Positions 1 through 6,174 of a stretch of 6,922 nt of DNA are shown piece by piece. The DNA lies in contig JAISSA010000118.1 in the NCBI GenBank assembly GCA_031273365.1, positions 1-6,922 on the forward strand. The letters run 5' to 3'. The position numbers and the translations under genes are program-made. Source of the stretch: Synergistaceae bacterium. Lineage in GTDB: Bacteria; Synergistota; Synergistia; Synergistales; Aminobacteriaceae. The notes beneath the pieces are model-generated. The model searched no databases and was not told where the DNA came from. It saw only the letters and a program-made list of their open reading frames with translations. Each line of letters begins with the position of its first letter. Position 1 is the first letter of the stretch.

Positions 1-2
1 TC

Positions 3-527
3 ATGGATTTTCTGTCACAAATCCTTACGGAGGGCTGGAAGCTGTGGCTGATCATCGGCATTCTCTTTTTTGTGGCCGAGGGACTCAACGCCGGAACGTT
101 CGCGCTCTTTTTCGGCGGGCTCGGCGCTCTGACGACGGCTCTGGTCTGCCGTCTGTCGCCGGCCGTCACCGGTAGCGGGACGCAGCAGCTTTTGATTTTC
201 GCGGCAATGTCCCTTTTTTCGCTTTTCTGCCTGCGGTCCCGGATCATGCGCTTCATCCAGGGGGATCTCCGACTCGACGGCCCTCAGGCGTTCCTCGGCA
301 GGCAGGCCAGGGTTCTGTCCGTCCTGCGCAGGAACGGGCCCGAAACGGGATGGGCCCTGTTCGAGGGCACGGAGTGGGCCGCCGTGCCGAGTGAGGATGC
401 ACCGGAGGAGATCCCGCCGGGGAGCGTGGTGGAGGTCGTGAAGATGGAAGGTCTGACCCTTCGGGTCCGGCCCGTGGACATTCAGAACAGGGCTCCGGCC
501 GTAACAAATCAGGAGTCCATGTTTTGA
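3..527 (+). CDS. NfeD-like membrane protein with C-terminal OB-fold
   Basis: A 174-residue integral membrane protein of the NfeD family. Three hydrophobic segments are visible at about residues 13-27, 32-50 and 62-77. A soluble C-terminal part (about 95-158) has the pattern of an NfeD OB-fold: a G-R-x-A-R-V strand, a G-x-x-W-A-A-V-P strand (122-129), then PPGSVVEVVKMEGLTLRVRP (138-157). Family members pair with SPFH/stomatin proteins in the membrane and are thought to help organise membrane microdomains or quality control; no enzymatic role is claimed. The SPFH partner follows after 30 nt, almost certainly in one operon. It lacks the N-terminal serine-protease (ClpP-like) domain of long NfeD proteins, so it is the short form. 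The ATG lies two bases from the window edge, so its ribosome site cannot be seen; the N-terminus reads like a genuine one. Confidence 0.88.
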   Translation: MDFLSQILTEGWKLWLIIGILFFVAEGLNAGTFALFFGGLGALTTALVCRLSPAVTGSGTQQLLIFAAMSLFSLFCLRSRIMRFIQGDLRLDGPQAFLGRQARVLSVLRRNGPETGWALFEGTEWAAVPSEDAPEEIPPGSVVEVVKMEGLTLRVRPVDIQNRAPAVTNQESMF

Positions 528-557
528 TGCCGACTACAAAAAAAGGAGCGCGCCGCT

Positions 558-1520
558 ATGGGAGAAAATATTGTGCAGTTGCTTATCGCCAGGGGCTGGA
601 CCCTCTTTATCGTACTTTTCGTGATGTGGCTCATCCTGAAGCATATCCGCATCGTGCCGCAGCAGATGGCGTTCATCATCGAGCGCCTGGGGAAATACCA
701 CACGACCTATAACGCGGGCTTCCACATTTTGATCCCGCTCATCGACCGCATCGCCTACAGGCACTCCATGAAGGAATTTGCCCTGGACGTTCCCCCGCAG
801 AACTGCATCACGCAGGATAACGTGGGAATCGAGGTGGACGGGGTGCTCTACATGCGCGTCATCGACGCCATGAAGGCCTCCTACGGCATTCAGGACTACA
901 ATTACGCGTCCATACAGCTGGCGCAGACCACGATGCGAAGCATCATCGGGACCATGCCGCTCGACAAAACCTTCGAGGAGCGCGAAAACATCAACCACAA
1001 AGTCATTACCGCCGTGGACACGGCGACCGATCCCTGGGGCATCAAGGTGACGCGCTACGAGATCAAGGCGATCACCCCGCCCAAAAGCATTCAGGACGCG
1101 ATGGAGAAGGAAATGCGCGCCGAACGCGAAAAGCGCGCGCTTATCGCGGAGTCTCTCGGCAAGAAGGAGGCTCGCATCAACGCCGCTCAGGGCGAGCGCG
1201 AGCAGCTGATCCAGGAATCCGAGGGGGAGAAGCAGCGCCGCATCAACGAGGCGGACGGTAAGGCCTACGAAATTCGCGCCATGGCCGAGGCCACCGCCCT
1301 TGGCCTGAAGATCGTGGCCGACGCCATCAACCAGCCCGGAGGCAGGGACGCCGTCTCCCTGAAGATCGCGGAGCAGTTTGTGCAGGAATTCGGCAAGCTG
1401 GCGAAGGAAAACAACACGATGATCATCCCGTCGAACCTGGCCGATATTGCTTCCTTCATTGCCACTGCCACCTCGGCCATCGACTGGAAACGCATGAAAA
1501 GAGAAGAGCAGGATTCGTAA
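558..1520 (+). CDS. SPFH/stomatin-family membrane protein (QmcA-like)
   Basis: A 320-residue stomatin/prohibitin-type (SPFH, band 7) protein. One N-terminal membrane anchor is seen at about residues 13-29. The SPFH domain follows (about 30-190) with family signatures: NAGFHILIP (52-60), VPPQNCITQDNV (78-89), and DPWGIKVTRYEIKAITPP (158-175). A long charged heptad-rich region (about 178-245, with repeated E-x-E-K/R and Q-G-E patterns) is the usual coiled coil that drives oligomer rings. The C-terminal helix (about 265-310) is also typical. Length matches the QmcA/stomatin-like group (about 300-320). Start ATG is supported by AAAAGGAG at 541-548, nine bases upstream. The NfeD gene immediately before it is the known partner type (as in QmcA-YbbK or YuaG-YuaF). 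Likely role: membrane-domain scaffold or protease modulator. The exact subfamily is inferred, so no symbol is given. Confidence 0.9.
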   Translation: MGENIVQLLIARGWTLFIVLFVMWLILKHIRIVPQQMAFIIERLGKYHTTYNAGFHILIPLIDRIAYRHSMKEFALDVPPQNCITQDNVGIEVDGVLYMRVIDAMKASYGIQDYNYASIQLAQTTMRSIIGTMPLDKTFEERENINHKVITAVDTATDPWGIKVTRYEIKAITPPKSIQDAMEKEMRAEREKRALIAESLGKKEARINAAQGEREQLIQESEGEKQRRINEADGKAYEIRAMAEATALGLKIVADAINQPGGRDAVSLKIAEQFVQEFGKLAKENNTMIIPSNLADIASFIATATSAIDWKRMKREEQDS

Positions 1521-1560
1521 ACCCGAACCTTGCCCCCTCATCGACGCCGGATTCCGACGA

Positions 1561-1596
1561 AGCGGGCCCCCAGGCCACGGCCTGAGGCCCGCTTTA
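1561..1596 (+). terminator. Hairpin terminator after the NfeD-SPFH operon
   Basis: The outer stem AGCGGGCC (1561-1568) pairs with GGCCCGCT (1586-1593). An inner stem CAGGC (1571-1575) pairs with GCCTG (1580-1584) around a CACG loop, with a small asymmetric bulge between them. Only a short TTT (1593-1595) follows, then AAATATG, so the U tract is weak. It lies 40 nt after the SPFH stop and before pyrE, which suits an operon end. Confidence 0.65.
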
Positions 1597-1606
1597 AATA
1601 TGTTAT

Positions 1607-1636
1607 TTGTCCCGCCGGGGCTGCGGCACGTAATTA
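1607..1636 (+). promoter_or_regulatory. Possible sigma-70 promoter for pyrE
   Basis: TTGTCC (1607-1612) and TAATTA (1631-1636) are separated by 18 bp, between the upstream terminator and pyrE. The -35 matches TTGACA at four of six positions and the AT-rich -10 region stands out from the GC-rich surroundings. This is a weak call based on position and similarity only. Confidence 0.28.
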
Positions 1637-1655
1637 ATTATGAAAGTTTTAAATC

Positions 1656-1661
1656 AGGAGG
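1656..1661 (+). promoter_or_regulatory. Ribosome binding site that sets the pyrE start
   Basis: AGGAGG at 1656-1661. The first ATG after it (1663) is only one base away, too close for initiation, while the ATG at 1669 is seven bases away, which is optimal. This selects 1669 over 1663 and over the upstream ATG at 1600. Confidence 0.7.
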
Positions 1662-1668
1662 CATGAAC

Positions 1669-2295
1669 ATGCAGATGGAGCAGGCGATGGAAATTTTTCG
1701 GCGGACCGGAGTGATGCAGGAGGGGCATTTCAGGCTGACCTCGGGGCGTCACAGCGACCGCTACATGCAGTGCGCAAGGCTCTTTCAATACCCAAAGGAA
1801 AGCGAGGCGGTCTGCCTGGAGATCGCGGAATTTTTCCGGGGTGCAAACGTGAGCCTCGTCGCCGGGCCCGCCATTGGGGGGATCGTCATGGCCTACGAGG
1901 TCGCCCGAATTTTGGGCGTGCGGAACGTCTTTGCCGAGCGGGAGAACGGGGACATGACGCTGCGGCGTGGCTTCGAGGCCTCCCTCAGGGCGGGCGAGAG
2001 GGCGCTCGTCGTCGAGGACGTCGTGACGACGGGCGGATCGGTCAGAGAGGTGATCGCGCTTTTGCTTTCGCGCGGCGTGGAGGTCGCCGGGGTCGGGGCC
2101 GTCGTGGACCGTTCGAACGGGACCGTCGGGTTCGGGGCCGGCGACCTGCAGGGCCCGGGCGCGCAGATTCCCTTCCATGCCCGGATTCCCTTCCACGCCC
2201 TGGTCACGCTGAACGTGGAATCCTGGGAGGCCGGGGACTGTCCTCTGTGTCGCCGGGGCCTGCCCATCGTCAAGCCGGGCAGCCGAAAGCAATGA
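1669..2295 (+). CDS. pyrE: Orotate phosphoribosyltransferase (Thermus-type)
   Basis: A 208-residue cytosolic enzyme that joins orotate and PRPP to make orotidine monophosphate in de novo pyrimidine synthesis. Visible motifs: HFRLTSGRHSDRY (20-32) for substrate binding, GPAIGGIVMAYEVAR (66-80), FAEREN (88-93), and the PRPP-binding loop LVVEDVVTTGGS (113-124) with its adjacent acidic pair. The C-terminus GDCPLCRRGLPIVKPGSR (189-206) carries the paired cysteines typical of the Thermus-type PyrE subgroup. The start is chosen from AGGAGG spacing; ATG 1663 or 1675 are alternatives that change only a few residues. Oddity: residues 167-178 read IPFHAR-IPFHAL, encoded by an 18-bp tandem duplication, so this protein has about six extra residues just before the C-terminal strand. 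The gene follows a terminator and has its own possible promoter. miaA lies 87 nt downstream. Confidence 0.93.
   Translation: MQMEQAMEIFRRTGVMQEGHFRLTSGRHSDRYMQCARLFQYPKESEAVCLEIAEFFRGANVSLVAGPAIGGIVMAYEVARILGVRNVFAERENGDMTLRRGFEASLRAGERALVVEDVVTTGGSVREVIALLLSRGVEVAGVGAVVDRSNGTVGFGAGDLQGPGAQIPFHARIPFHALVTLNVESWEAGDCPLCRRGLPIVKPGSRKQ
2167..2202 (+). repeat. 18-bp tandem duplication inside pyrE
   Basis: Two adjacent 18-bp units, ATTCCCTTCCATGCCCGG (2167-2184) and ATTCCCTTCCACGCCCTG (2185-2202), differ at two positions. The unit length is a multiple of three, so the frame is kept and six residues (IPFHA plus R/L) are repeated. Family proteins normally have one PFHAL-like strand here. Confidence 0.9.
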
Positions 2296-2367
2296 TTCAG
2301 AGAGGGGCGGCTGTATCCGTTTTAAATACGATGAATGGAAGCGCCAAAAACAGGTAAAATAGGGACC

Positions 2368-2373
2368 GGAGGT
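2368..2373 (+). promoter_or_regulatory. Ribosome binding site that sets the miaA start
   Basis: GGAGGT at 2368-2373 lies nine bases before ATG 2383. This supports 2383 over the in-frame ATG at 2335, which would place 16 unconserved residues ahead of the P-loop strand. Confidence 0.65.
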
Positions 2374-2382
2374 GTGCGCTGT

Positions 2383-3354
2383 ATGGGTGAACGCGTCCGC
2401 GCGCTTGCGGTCATAGGTCCGACGGCCGTGGGGAAGACGGCTCTGAGCCTCGATCTGGCCCGTATGCTCGACGCTGAGGTGATTTCGGTCGACTCGCGCC
2501 AGGTTTATCGCTATATGGACGTGGGGACGGACAAAGTTTCACCGGACCTGCGGCGTGAAATTCTGCATCATGGCGTCGACGTCGTCGACCCCGACGAAAC
2601 GTTTACCGTCGCGGCGTTCCTGGCTTTGGCGGAGTCGGCGGCGCGGCGCATTGTGAGCCGTGGACGCGTGCCCCTGTTCGTTGGGGGAACTCCCTTTTAT
2701 TACGATGCCCTTTTCCGCGGCATGCTGAACGCGAACCTGCCCGGCGATCCCGGGACGCGGCGCCGCTTCGAGCAGGCGGCGGAGACGGACGGAGCGGACG
2801 CGCTGCATCGAATGCTCGCCTCCGTCGATCCCGCGACGGCCGCCCGATTGCACCCGAACGACGTGCGGCGCGTGTCGAGGGCGCTCGAAATTTACGAGCT
2901 GACGGGCCGCCCCCCCTCGGAGCTTTACGGGGAAGGGGAAAAAATCCGATCCTCGATGGACGTTCTGTACGTCGGACTGAATCGCCCGCGCGCGGATTTG
3001 TTCGAAAACATCGCGACGCGGGCGCGGCAACAGTTCGCCTCGGGTTATCCCGAGGAGGTCGTATGGCTGATCGAGAACGGCTTCGACGAACGTTTCCCCT
3101 CGATGCAGGGGTTTGGTTACAGGGAACTCGCCGCCTGGTATCGCGGGACGATGACGATGGAGGAGGCCCTCGAAGGAGATATTCGGAGAACAAAGGCATT
3201 TTGTCGCAGACAGATGACCTGGTTTGGTAAATTCAGCCCGACGTTGTGGTATGATACTTCTGCTTTAAGCGGCCGTGAATTGCGGACCCGTATTTTTGAA
3301 GAGATGTGGAAACATTTGGAAGGCAAAAATCAGGCGAAGGGAAAAATCAGGTGA
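2383..3354 (+). CDS. miaA: tRNA dimethylallyltransferase (tRNA A37 prenyltransferase)
   Basis: A 323-residue cytosolic enzyme that transfers the dimethylallyl group of DMAPP to N6 of A37 in tRNAs reading codons that begin with U (product i6A). Motifs: P-loop GPTAVGKT (12-19), VDSRQVYRYMDVGTDK (36-51) with the conserved Asp and the DSRQVY signature, PLFVGGTPFYYDALF (97-111) containing the conserved Thr103, RRVSRALEIYELTGRPPSEL in the middle, and GFGYREL near the C-terminus, where many family members have GIGYKE. Length is normal for the family. The start is set by GGAGGT nine bases upstream. Its TGA overlaps the GTG start of ispH, and the last codons lie in a 17-bp tandem repeat, so the C-terminal tail (GKNQAKGKIR) has probably been altered. 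The next gene makes its substrate DMAPP. Confidence 0.95.
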   Translation: MGERVRALAVIGPTAVGKTALSLDLARMLDAEVISVDSRQVYRYMDVGTDKVSPDLRREILHHGVDVVDPDETFTVAAFLALAESAARRIVSRGRVPLFVGGTPFYYDALFRGMLNANLPGDPGTRRRFEQAAETDGADALHRMLASVDPATAARLHPNDVRRVSRALEIYELTGRPPSELYGEGEKIRSSMDVLYVGLNRPRADLFENIATRARQQFASGYPEEVVWLIENGFDERFPSMQGFGYRELAAWYRGTMTMEEALEGDIRRTKAFCRRQMTWFGKFSPTLWYDTSALSGRELRTRIFEEMWKHLEGKNQAKGKIR

Positions 3355-3357
3355 AGG
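3325..3357 (+). repeat. 17-bp tandem duplication at the miaA/ispH junction
   Basis: AAAAATCAGGCGAAGG (3325-3340) recurs as AAAAATCAGGTGAAGG (3342-3357), offset by 17 bp with one difference (C3335 versus T3352). The second copy carries the overlapping ispH GTG start and miaA TGA stop; the first copy has GCG at the equivalent place. The AAGGGA at 3337-3342, formed by the first copy and the base after it, is well placed (eight bases) to serve as the ispH ribosome binding site. Confidence 0.88.
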
Positions 3358-4187
3358 AAGTCGTCGTTGCCGACCCGACCGGTTTTTGTTTTGGCGTAAA
3401 ACGGGCCATAGATGAAATTGTGCGGGCACTGTCGGAAAAAGAAGACGTTTGGTCCATTGGTATGCCCATCCACAACGCTCAGGAGGTCGCGCGCCTTTCG
3501 GCGATGGGGCTGAAGGTGGCGAAGGAGGCGGGCGACATCCCCGATGGGGCGAAGGTCGTTGTTCGTGCGCATGGGATCGCCCGTGCGGTTTTTGCCGAGC
3601 TGCGGAACCGGGGAGCGCAGGTGATCGATATGACCTGTCCTTTCGTTCGCAGGGCGCAGGTCCATGCCGCAGAGCTTTCGTCGCAGGGTTTTCACGTCGT
3701 TTTGCTGGGAGATGCCCGTCATCCGGAGATACGCTCGATTATGGGCTGCGTCGATGGAACCATTGAGGTTGTGGCCGACGTCGACGAGGCGAAACAACTC
3801 TCCCGGCGTCCCCGTATGGCGCTGATTTCACAGACAACCCAACAGGAAGAGCGACTGGTTGCCGTTGCCGCCGTCCTCGTAAGAAAGGCGGAGGAGTTGC
3901 ATGTCTGCAACACCGTGTGCCGGGCCACGCTCGATCGTCAAAACGCCGTGCGCAGCCTGGCGGGCAAAGTGGACGGTCTGGTGGTCGTTGGAGGCAGAGA
4001 CAGCGCCAATACGTCGAAGCTTCGGGATATCGCGAAGACGAACGGCATGGACGTCGTCTGGATAGAGAAGATCGACGAAATGGACCGGAGGTGGCTGGAG
4101 GGAAAGAATCGGATAGGTATTGCCGCGGGGGCGAGCACGCCTCAGTGGCTTATTACTGAAGTTTGTAATACAATTGCGAGATCGTAG
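3351..4187 (+). CDS. ispH: 4-hydroxy-3-methylbut-2-enyl diphosphate reductase
   Basis: A 278-residue iron-sulfur enzyme (LytB) that performs the last step of the MEP pathway, reducing HMBPP to IPP and DMAPP. All key residues are present: cluster ligands Cys13 (GFCFGV), Cys96 (DMTCPFV) and Cys190 (CNTVC); substrate residues His41 (IHNAQEV), His74 (RAHGI), His124 and the proton donor Glu126 (DARHPEI); Thr162/163 (SQTT); Ser218 and Asn220 (RDSANTSKL); Ser262 (GASTP). The numbering is very close to the E. coli enzyme. The start is the GTG at 3351 with AAGGGA eight bases before; it overlaps the miaA stop as GTGA, implying translational coupling. An earlier GTG at 3306 would add 15 unconserved residues ahead of the conserved N-terminal strand. 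The S1 gene follows after a 23-nt gap; in some Clostridia IspH and S1 are a single fused protein, here they are separate and in different frames. Confidence 0.96.
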   Translation: MKEVVVADPTGFCFGVKRAIDEIVRALSEKEDVWSIGMPIHNAQEVARLSAMGLKVAKEAGDIPDGAKVVVRAHGIARAVFAELRNRGAQVIDMTCPFVRRAQVHAAELSSQGFHVVLLGDARHPEIRSIMGCVDGTIEVVADVDEAKQLSRRPRMALISQTTQQEERLVAVAAVLVRKAEELHVCNTVCRATLDRQNAVRSLAGKVDGLVVVGGRDSANTSKLRDIAKTNGMDVVWIEKIDEMDRRWLEGKNRIGIAAGASTPQWLITEVCNTIARS

Positions 4188-4210
4188 GCAATCAGGGGGG
4201 CTGGGTGGCA

Positions 4211-5314
4211 ATGGAGCAGGTTATGGAAAACGGAACGGCGCACGAGTCGGCAGGGCAGGAAACGATGGAGAGTATGATGGAGCAGATCGCTCTGTCCGAT
4301 CTTCATAAGGGTGAAATAAGGACCGGTACGGTCATTGGGGAAACGGAAAACGGGTGGCTGGTTGACGTCAGCTATAAATGCGAGGGATACCTCCCCGCCA
4401 AGGAATGGACGCACCGCATTCTGGTCGGCGACGCTGAGAAGCCGAAAACAGGCGACAGCGTCGAAGTTCAGGTCGTCAGCATCCGGGAGGGGGAAGAGGC
4501 ACAGCTCCTGTTGAGCCGCTGGCGTCATGAGTTCGATCGTCGATGGTCTGAATTTGAAGATAAACTTAAATCTGCCCAGGACGAAATTATTCAGGTCAAG
4601 GCCCTTCGCAAGGTAAAGGGCGGTTTGATGGTTGACTGCTGCGGGCTGGAGGGATTCATCCCCATTTCTCACCTTGCCGCCGACGGCAGGGGAGTCAACC
4701 TCAACAAGTTCGTGGGCGAGGTTTTTGACGTTAAATTGCTGGAAAAGGACCGCAAGAAGCACCGCATCGTGTTCTCCAGAAAGTCGCTGGTGGAGAAGGA
4801 AGCGGCCGAGCAGCGCAACAGGTTTTACGAGGAGGTCTCCGTGGGCGCCGTTATCGAGGGCGAGGTCAGCAGCCTGACCGATTTTGGCGTCTTCGTCAAC
4901 ATCGGCGCGGTGGACGGACTTGTACACATGAGCGAAATCTCATGGAAGCGCAGCGTGCGCATAAAGGATGCCTTCAGGAAGGGCGACAAAGTCACCGTCA
5001 AGGTGATCGGCATCGACCGCGAAAACGATCGAATCTCCCTCAGCATGAAGCAGGTCGAGGGCGATCCGTGGAGTTCCGTCGTCGATCGCCTCAAAAAGGG
5101 AGCCGTGATTACGGGCCCCGTCACGAACGTCACCGACTTTGGCGCGTTCGTCGAGATCGAGCCCGGCGTGGAGGGGCTTATCCACATCGGCGACATAAGC
5201 TGGGCCCGGATTCGCCACCCGAAGGAGGTCTTCCGCAGGGGCAGGAGGTTCAGGTTCAGGTCCTGGACGTCGAGACCGAGAAACGCCGGATCAGCCTGGG
5301 GTACAAGCAGCTGA
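4211..5314 (+). CDS. rpsA: 30S ribosomal protein S1, N-terminal part (gene frameshifted)
   Basis: As read, this frame gives 367 residues, of which the first 342 match a bacterial S1 protein; the last 25 are out-of-frame. S1 binds mRNA on the 30S subunit and aids initiation. S1 (OB-fold) domains lie at about 33-102, 119-190, 211-280 and from 296. The best-preserved show the S1 signature: LTDFGVFVNIGAVDGLVHMS (222-241) and VTDFGAFVEIEPGVEGLIHI (307-326). The first two are divergent, as usual. The fourth domain is cut at VFR (340-342), and its end continues in another frame. Restoring one G in the run at 5238-5241 gives VFRRGQEVQVQVL and a 504-residue protein with five S1 domains ending at 5724. 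Start: ATG 4211, ten bases after AGGGGGG (4194-4200); the GTG at 4205 is an alternative. Lies directly after ispH in the same run. Confidence 0.85.
   Translation: MEQVMENGTAHESAGQETMESMMEQIALSDLHKGEIRTGTVIGETENGWLVDVSYKCEGYLPAKEWTHRILVGDAEKPKTGDSVEVQVVSIREGEEAQLLLSRWRHEFDRRWSEFEDKLKSAQDEIIQVKALRKVKGGLMVDCCGLEGFIPISHLAADGRGVNLNKFVGEVFDVKLLEKDRKKHRIVFSRKSLVEKEAAEQRNRFYEEVSVGAVIEGEVSSLTDFGVFVNIGAVDGLVHMSEISWKRSVRIKDAFRKGDKVTVKVIGIDRENDRISLSMKQVEGDPWSSVVDRLKKGAVITGPVTNVTDFGAFVEIEPGVEGLIHIGDISWARIRHPKEVFRRGRRFRFRSWTSRPRNAGSAWGTSS
5234..5242 (+). other. rpsA: Frameshift site in the S1 gene
   Basis: CGCAGGGGC. The upstream frame reads CGC-AGG-GGC (R-R-G, then R-R-F), while the downstream homology needs CGC-AGG-GGG-CAG (R-R-G-Q). 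One missing G in the four-base G run explains the break exactly. No slippery heptamer of the X-XXY-YYZ form is present. Confidence 0.82.
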
Positions 5315-5724
5315 ACGATCCCTGGAAGGACGTGGACCAGCGCTACGCCAAAGGGGACGATATCCGGGTGAAGGTCGTTCGTCTGGCGGATTTCGGGGCG
5401 TTCGTCGAGGTCGAGGACGGCGTGGAGGGACTTATCCACATCTCCCAGCTCAGCACGAAGCGCGTGGAAAAACCCGGCGACGTTCTGCAGGAGAAGCAGG
5501 AAGTTCTGGCGCGCGTCATCGAGGTCAACCCCGAGAACCGCAGAATGCGCCTGTCCATCAGCGCCCTCGAGGAAGATGGGCTTCGCGCCACCCGCGAGGA
5601 AGAGAGCAAAAAGCGCACGCCCTCCCGCTCCGATCAGGAAAGGCACCAGAAGGTGGTGCAGGAAGAGGAGGCCAACTATACGATGGCGGACCTCTTCAAG
5701 GATCAGAACATCCACCAGGAATAA
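5239..5724 (+). CDS. rpsA: 30S ribosomal protein S1, C-terminal part (downstream of frameshift)
   Basis: This frame continues the S1 gene after the break. It starts with GQEVQVQVLDVETEKRRISL, the end of the fourth S1 domain, then a complete fifth domain (LADFGAFVEVEDGVEGLIHI at about 392-411 of the restored protein) and a charged tail rich in Glu, Arg and Lys that ends in ADLFKDQNIHQE before TAA at 5722-5724. It has no start codon or ribosome site of its own at the break, so it is not an independent gene. If the sequence is exact, this part is not made and the cell would have a truncated S1; since S1 is normally important or essential, a sequencing or assembly error is more likely. The gene is followed at once by a strong terminator. 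Confidence 0.8.
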   Translation, partial: GQEVQVQVLDVETEKRRISLGYKQLNDPWKDVDQRYAKGDDIRVKVVRLADFGAFVEVEDGVEGLIHISQLSTKRVEKPGDVLQEKQEVLARVIEVNPENRRMRLSISALEEDGLRATREEESKKRTPSRSDQERHQKVVQEEEANYTMADLFKDQNIHQE

Positions 5725-5746
5725 AAGCGCCAAATAATCCACCACT

Positions 5747-5777
5747 AAAAATAGCGGCCCTCAGGGCCGCTATTTTT
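5747..5777 (+). terminator. Strong intrinsic terminator after the S1 gene
   Basis: A perfect 14-bp stem: AAAAATAGCGGCCC (5747-5760) pairs with GGGCCGCTATTTTT (5764-5777) around a TCA loop. The GC core is followed by a run of five T, and an A run precedes it, so it could act on both strands. It sits 22 nt after the S1 stop and closes the pyrE-miaA-ispH-S1 run. Confidence 0.93.
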
Positions 5778-5980
5778 ATATCAGCCCCGCCGCCAGCCAC
5801 CGTACCAGCCTGCTCCAAATCCACAGGATAAACTCATCAGATGCCTGCGCGTCAAAGGGAAACGACCTTTTATCTTTCACCCGACGGGTGAAAATTTCAG
5901 GACAGACAAGCCTTACGCTGGTGTGATTTACAGGACTTCTCTGCCCCCAAGCTGCGAATTTGTTTTTTTAAATTCCCCTA
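5778..5980. other. Non-coding stretch between terminator and flagellin promoter
   Basis: No convincing gene, RNA gene or known motif is seen on either strand over these 203 bases. The one structure of note is a perfect 8-bp inverted repeat, TTTCACCC-GAC-GGGTGAAA (5875-5893), preceded by a weaker AAAGG/CCTTT pair (5854-5858 with 5866-5870). An AT-rich tract (TTTGTTTTTTTAAATT, about 5960-5975) lies just before the -35 box and could act as an UP element. Confidence 0.5.
5875..5893. repeat. 8-3-8 inverted repeat
   Basis: TTTCACCC (5875-5882) is the exact reverse complement of GGGTGAAA (5886-5893) with GAC between. It has no T run on either strand to make it a standard terminator, so an operator for a dimeric regulator or an RNA hairpin are both possible. 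It lies about 90 bp upstream of the -35 box at 5981. Confidence 0.5.
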
Positions 5981-6009
5981 TTGACAGATGGAAACCTTTG
6001 TGATTGAAT
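5981..6009 (+). promoter_or_regulatory. Near-consensus sigma-70 promoter upstream of flagellin
   Basis: A perfect -35 TTGACA (5981-5986), a 17-bp spacer, and -10 TTGAAT (6004-6009) with an extended -10 TG at 6001-6002. An AT-rich tract precedes it. Predicted start is about 6016, giving a leader of roughly 400 nt before the flagellin ATG, with no other convincing gene between. The palindrome TGACGTCA (6009-6016) overlaps the last base of the -10 and the predicted start site and could be an operator. Confidence 0.62.
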
Positions 6010-6059
6010 GACGTCAGCATCACTGCAGTGTGGAGACATTCTGCAGCTTTCACGCAGGA

Positions 6060-6088
6060 AATGTAACTCAACCCTGTTGAGTTACATT
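6060..6088. repeat. Palindrome copy 1 (13-3-13)
   Basis: AATGTAACTCAAC (6060-6072) and GTTGAGTTACATT (6076-6088) are perfect reverse complements around CCT. Beyond them GG (6057-6058) and CC (6089-6090) can extend the stem past one bulged A. There is no T run, so it is not a standard terminator. It lies in the putative flagellin leader and matches copy 2 exactly 210 bp downstream. Confidence 0.85.
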
Positions 6089-6174
6089 CCGAGGCAACGG
6101 AAAGGAAGAGGCATTGTAGTCAGGAGGTGGGTCTGCAAAATCAGAGAGGAGATTCTTTTTAGCACTGTAAAATG

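Noticed and set aside
534..1541. Long open frame (335 codons) on the minus strand opposite the SPFH gene
   Set aside because: The + strand frame has clear SPFH family motifs, a good ribosome site and fits its neighbour. The reverse frame shows no recognisable motifs and is the usual GC-rich antisense shadow.
1600..1668. Upstream ATG at 1600 as the pyrE start
   Set aside because: It begins within four bases of the terminator's T run, lacks a ribosome site and adds 23 unconserved residues; AGGAGG points to 1669.
2355..2360. TAAAAT as the -10 of a miaA promoter
   Set aside because: No acceptable -35 box lies 16-18 bp upstream, so the match to the -10 alone is not enough.
5228..5260. Programmed -1 ribosomal frameshift in the S1 gene
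   Set aside because: No X-XXY-YYZ slippery heptamer is present around 5236-5242, and S1 proteins are not known to use recoding. A lost base in the G run is simpler.
6060..6088. Intrinsic terminator at palindrome copy 1
   Set aside because: The stem is strong but AT-rich and is followed by CCGAGGC rather than a T run.
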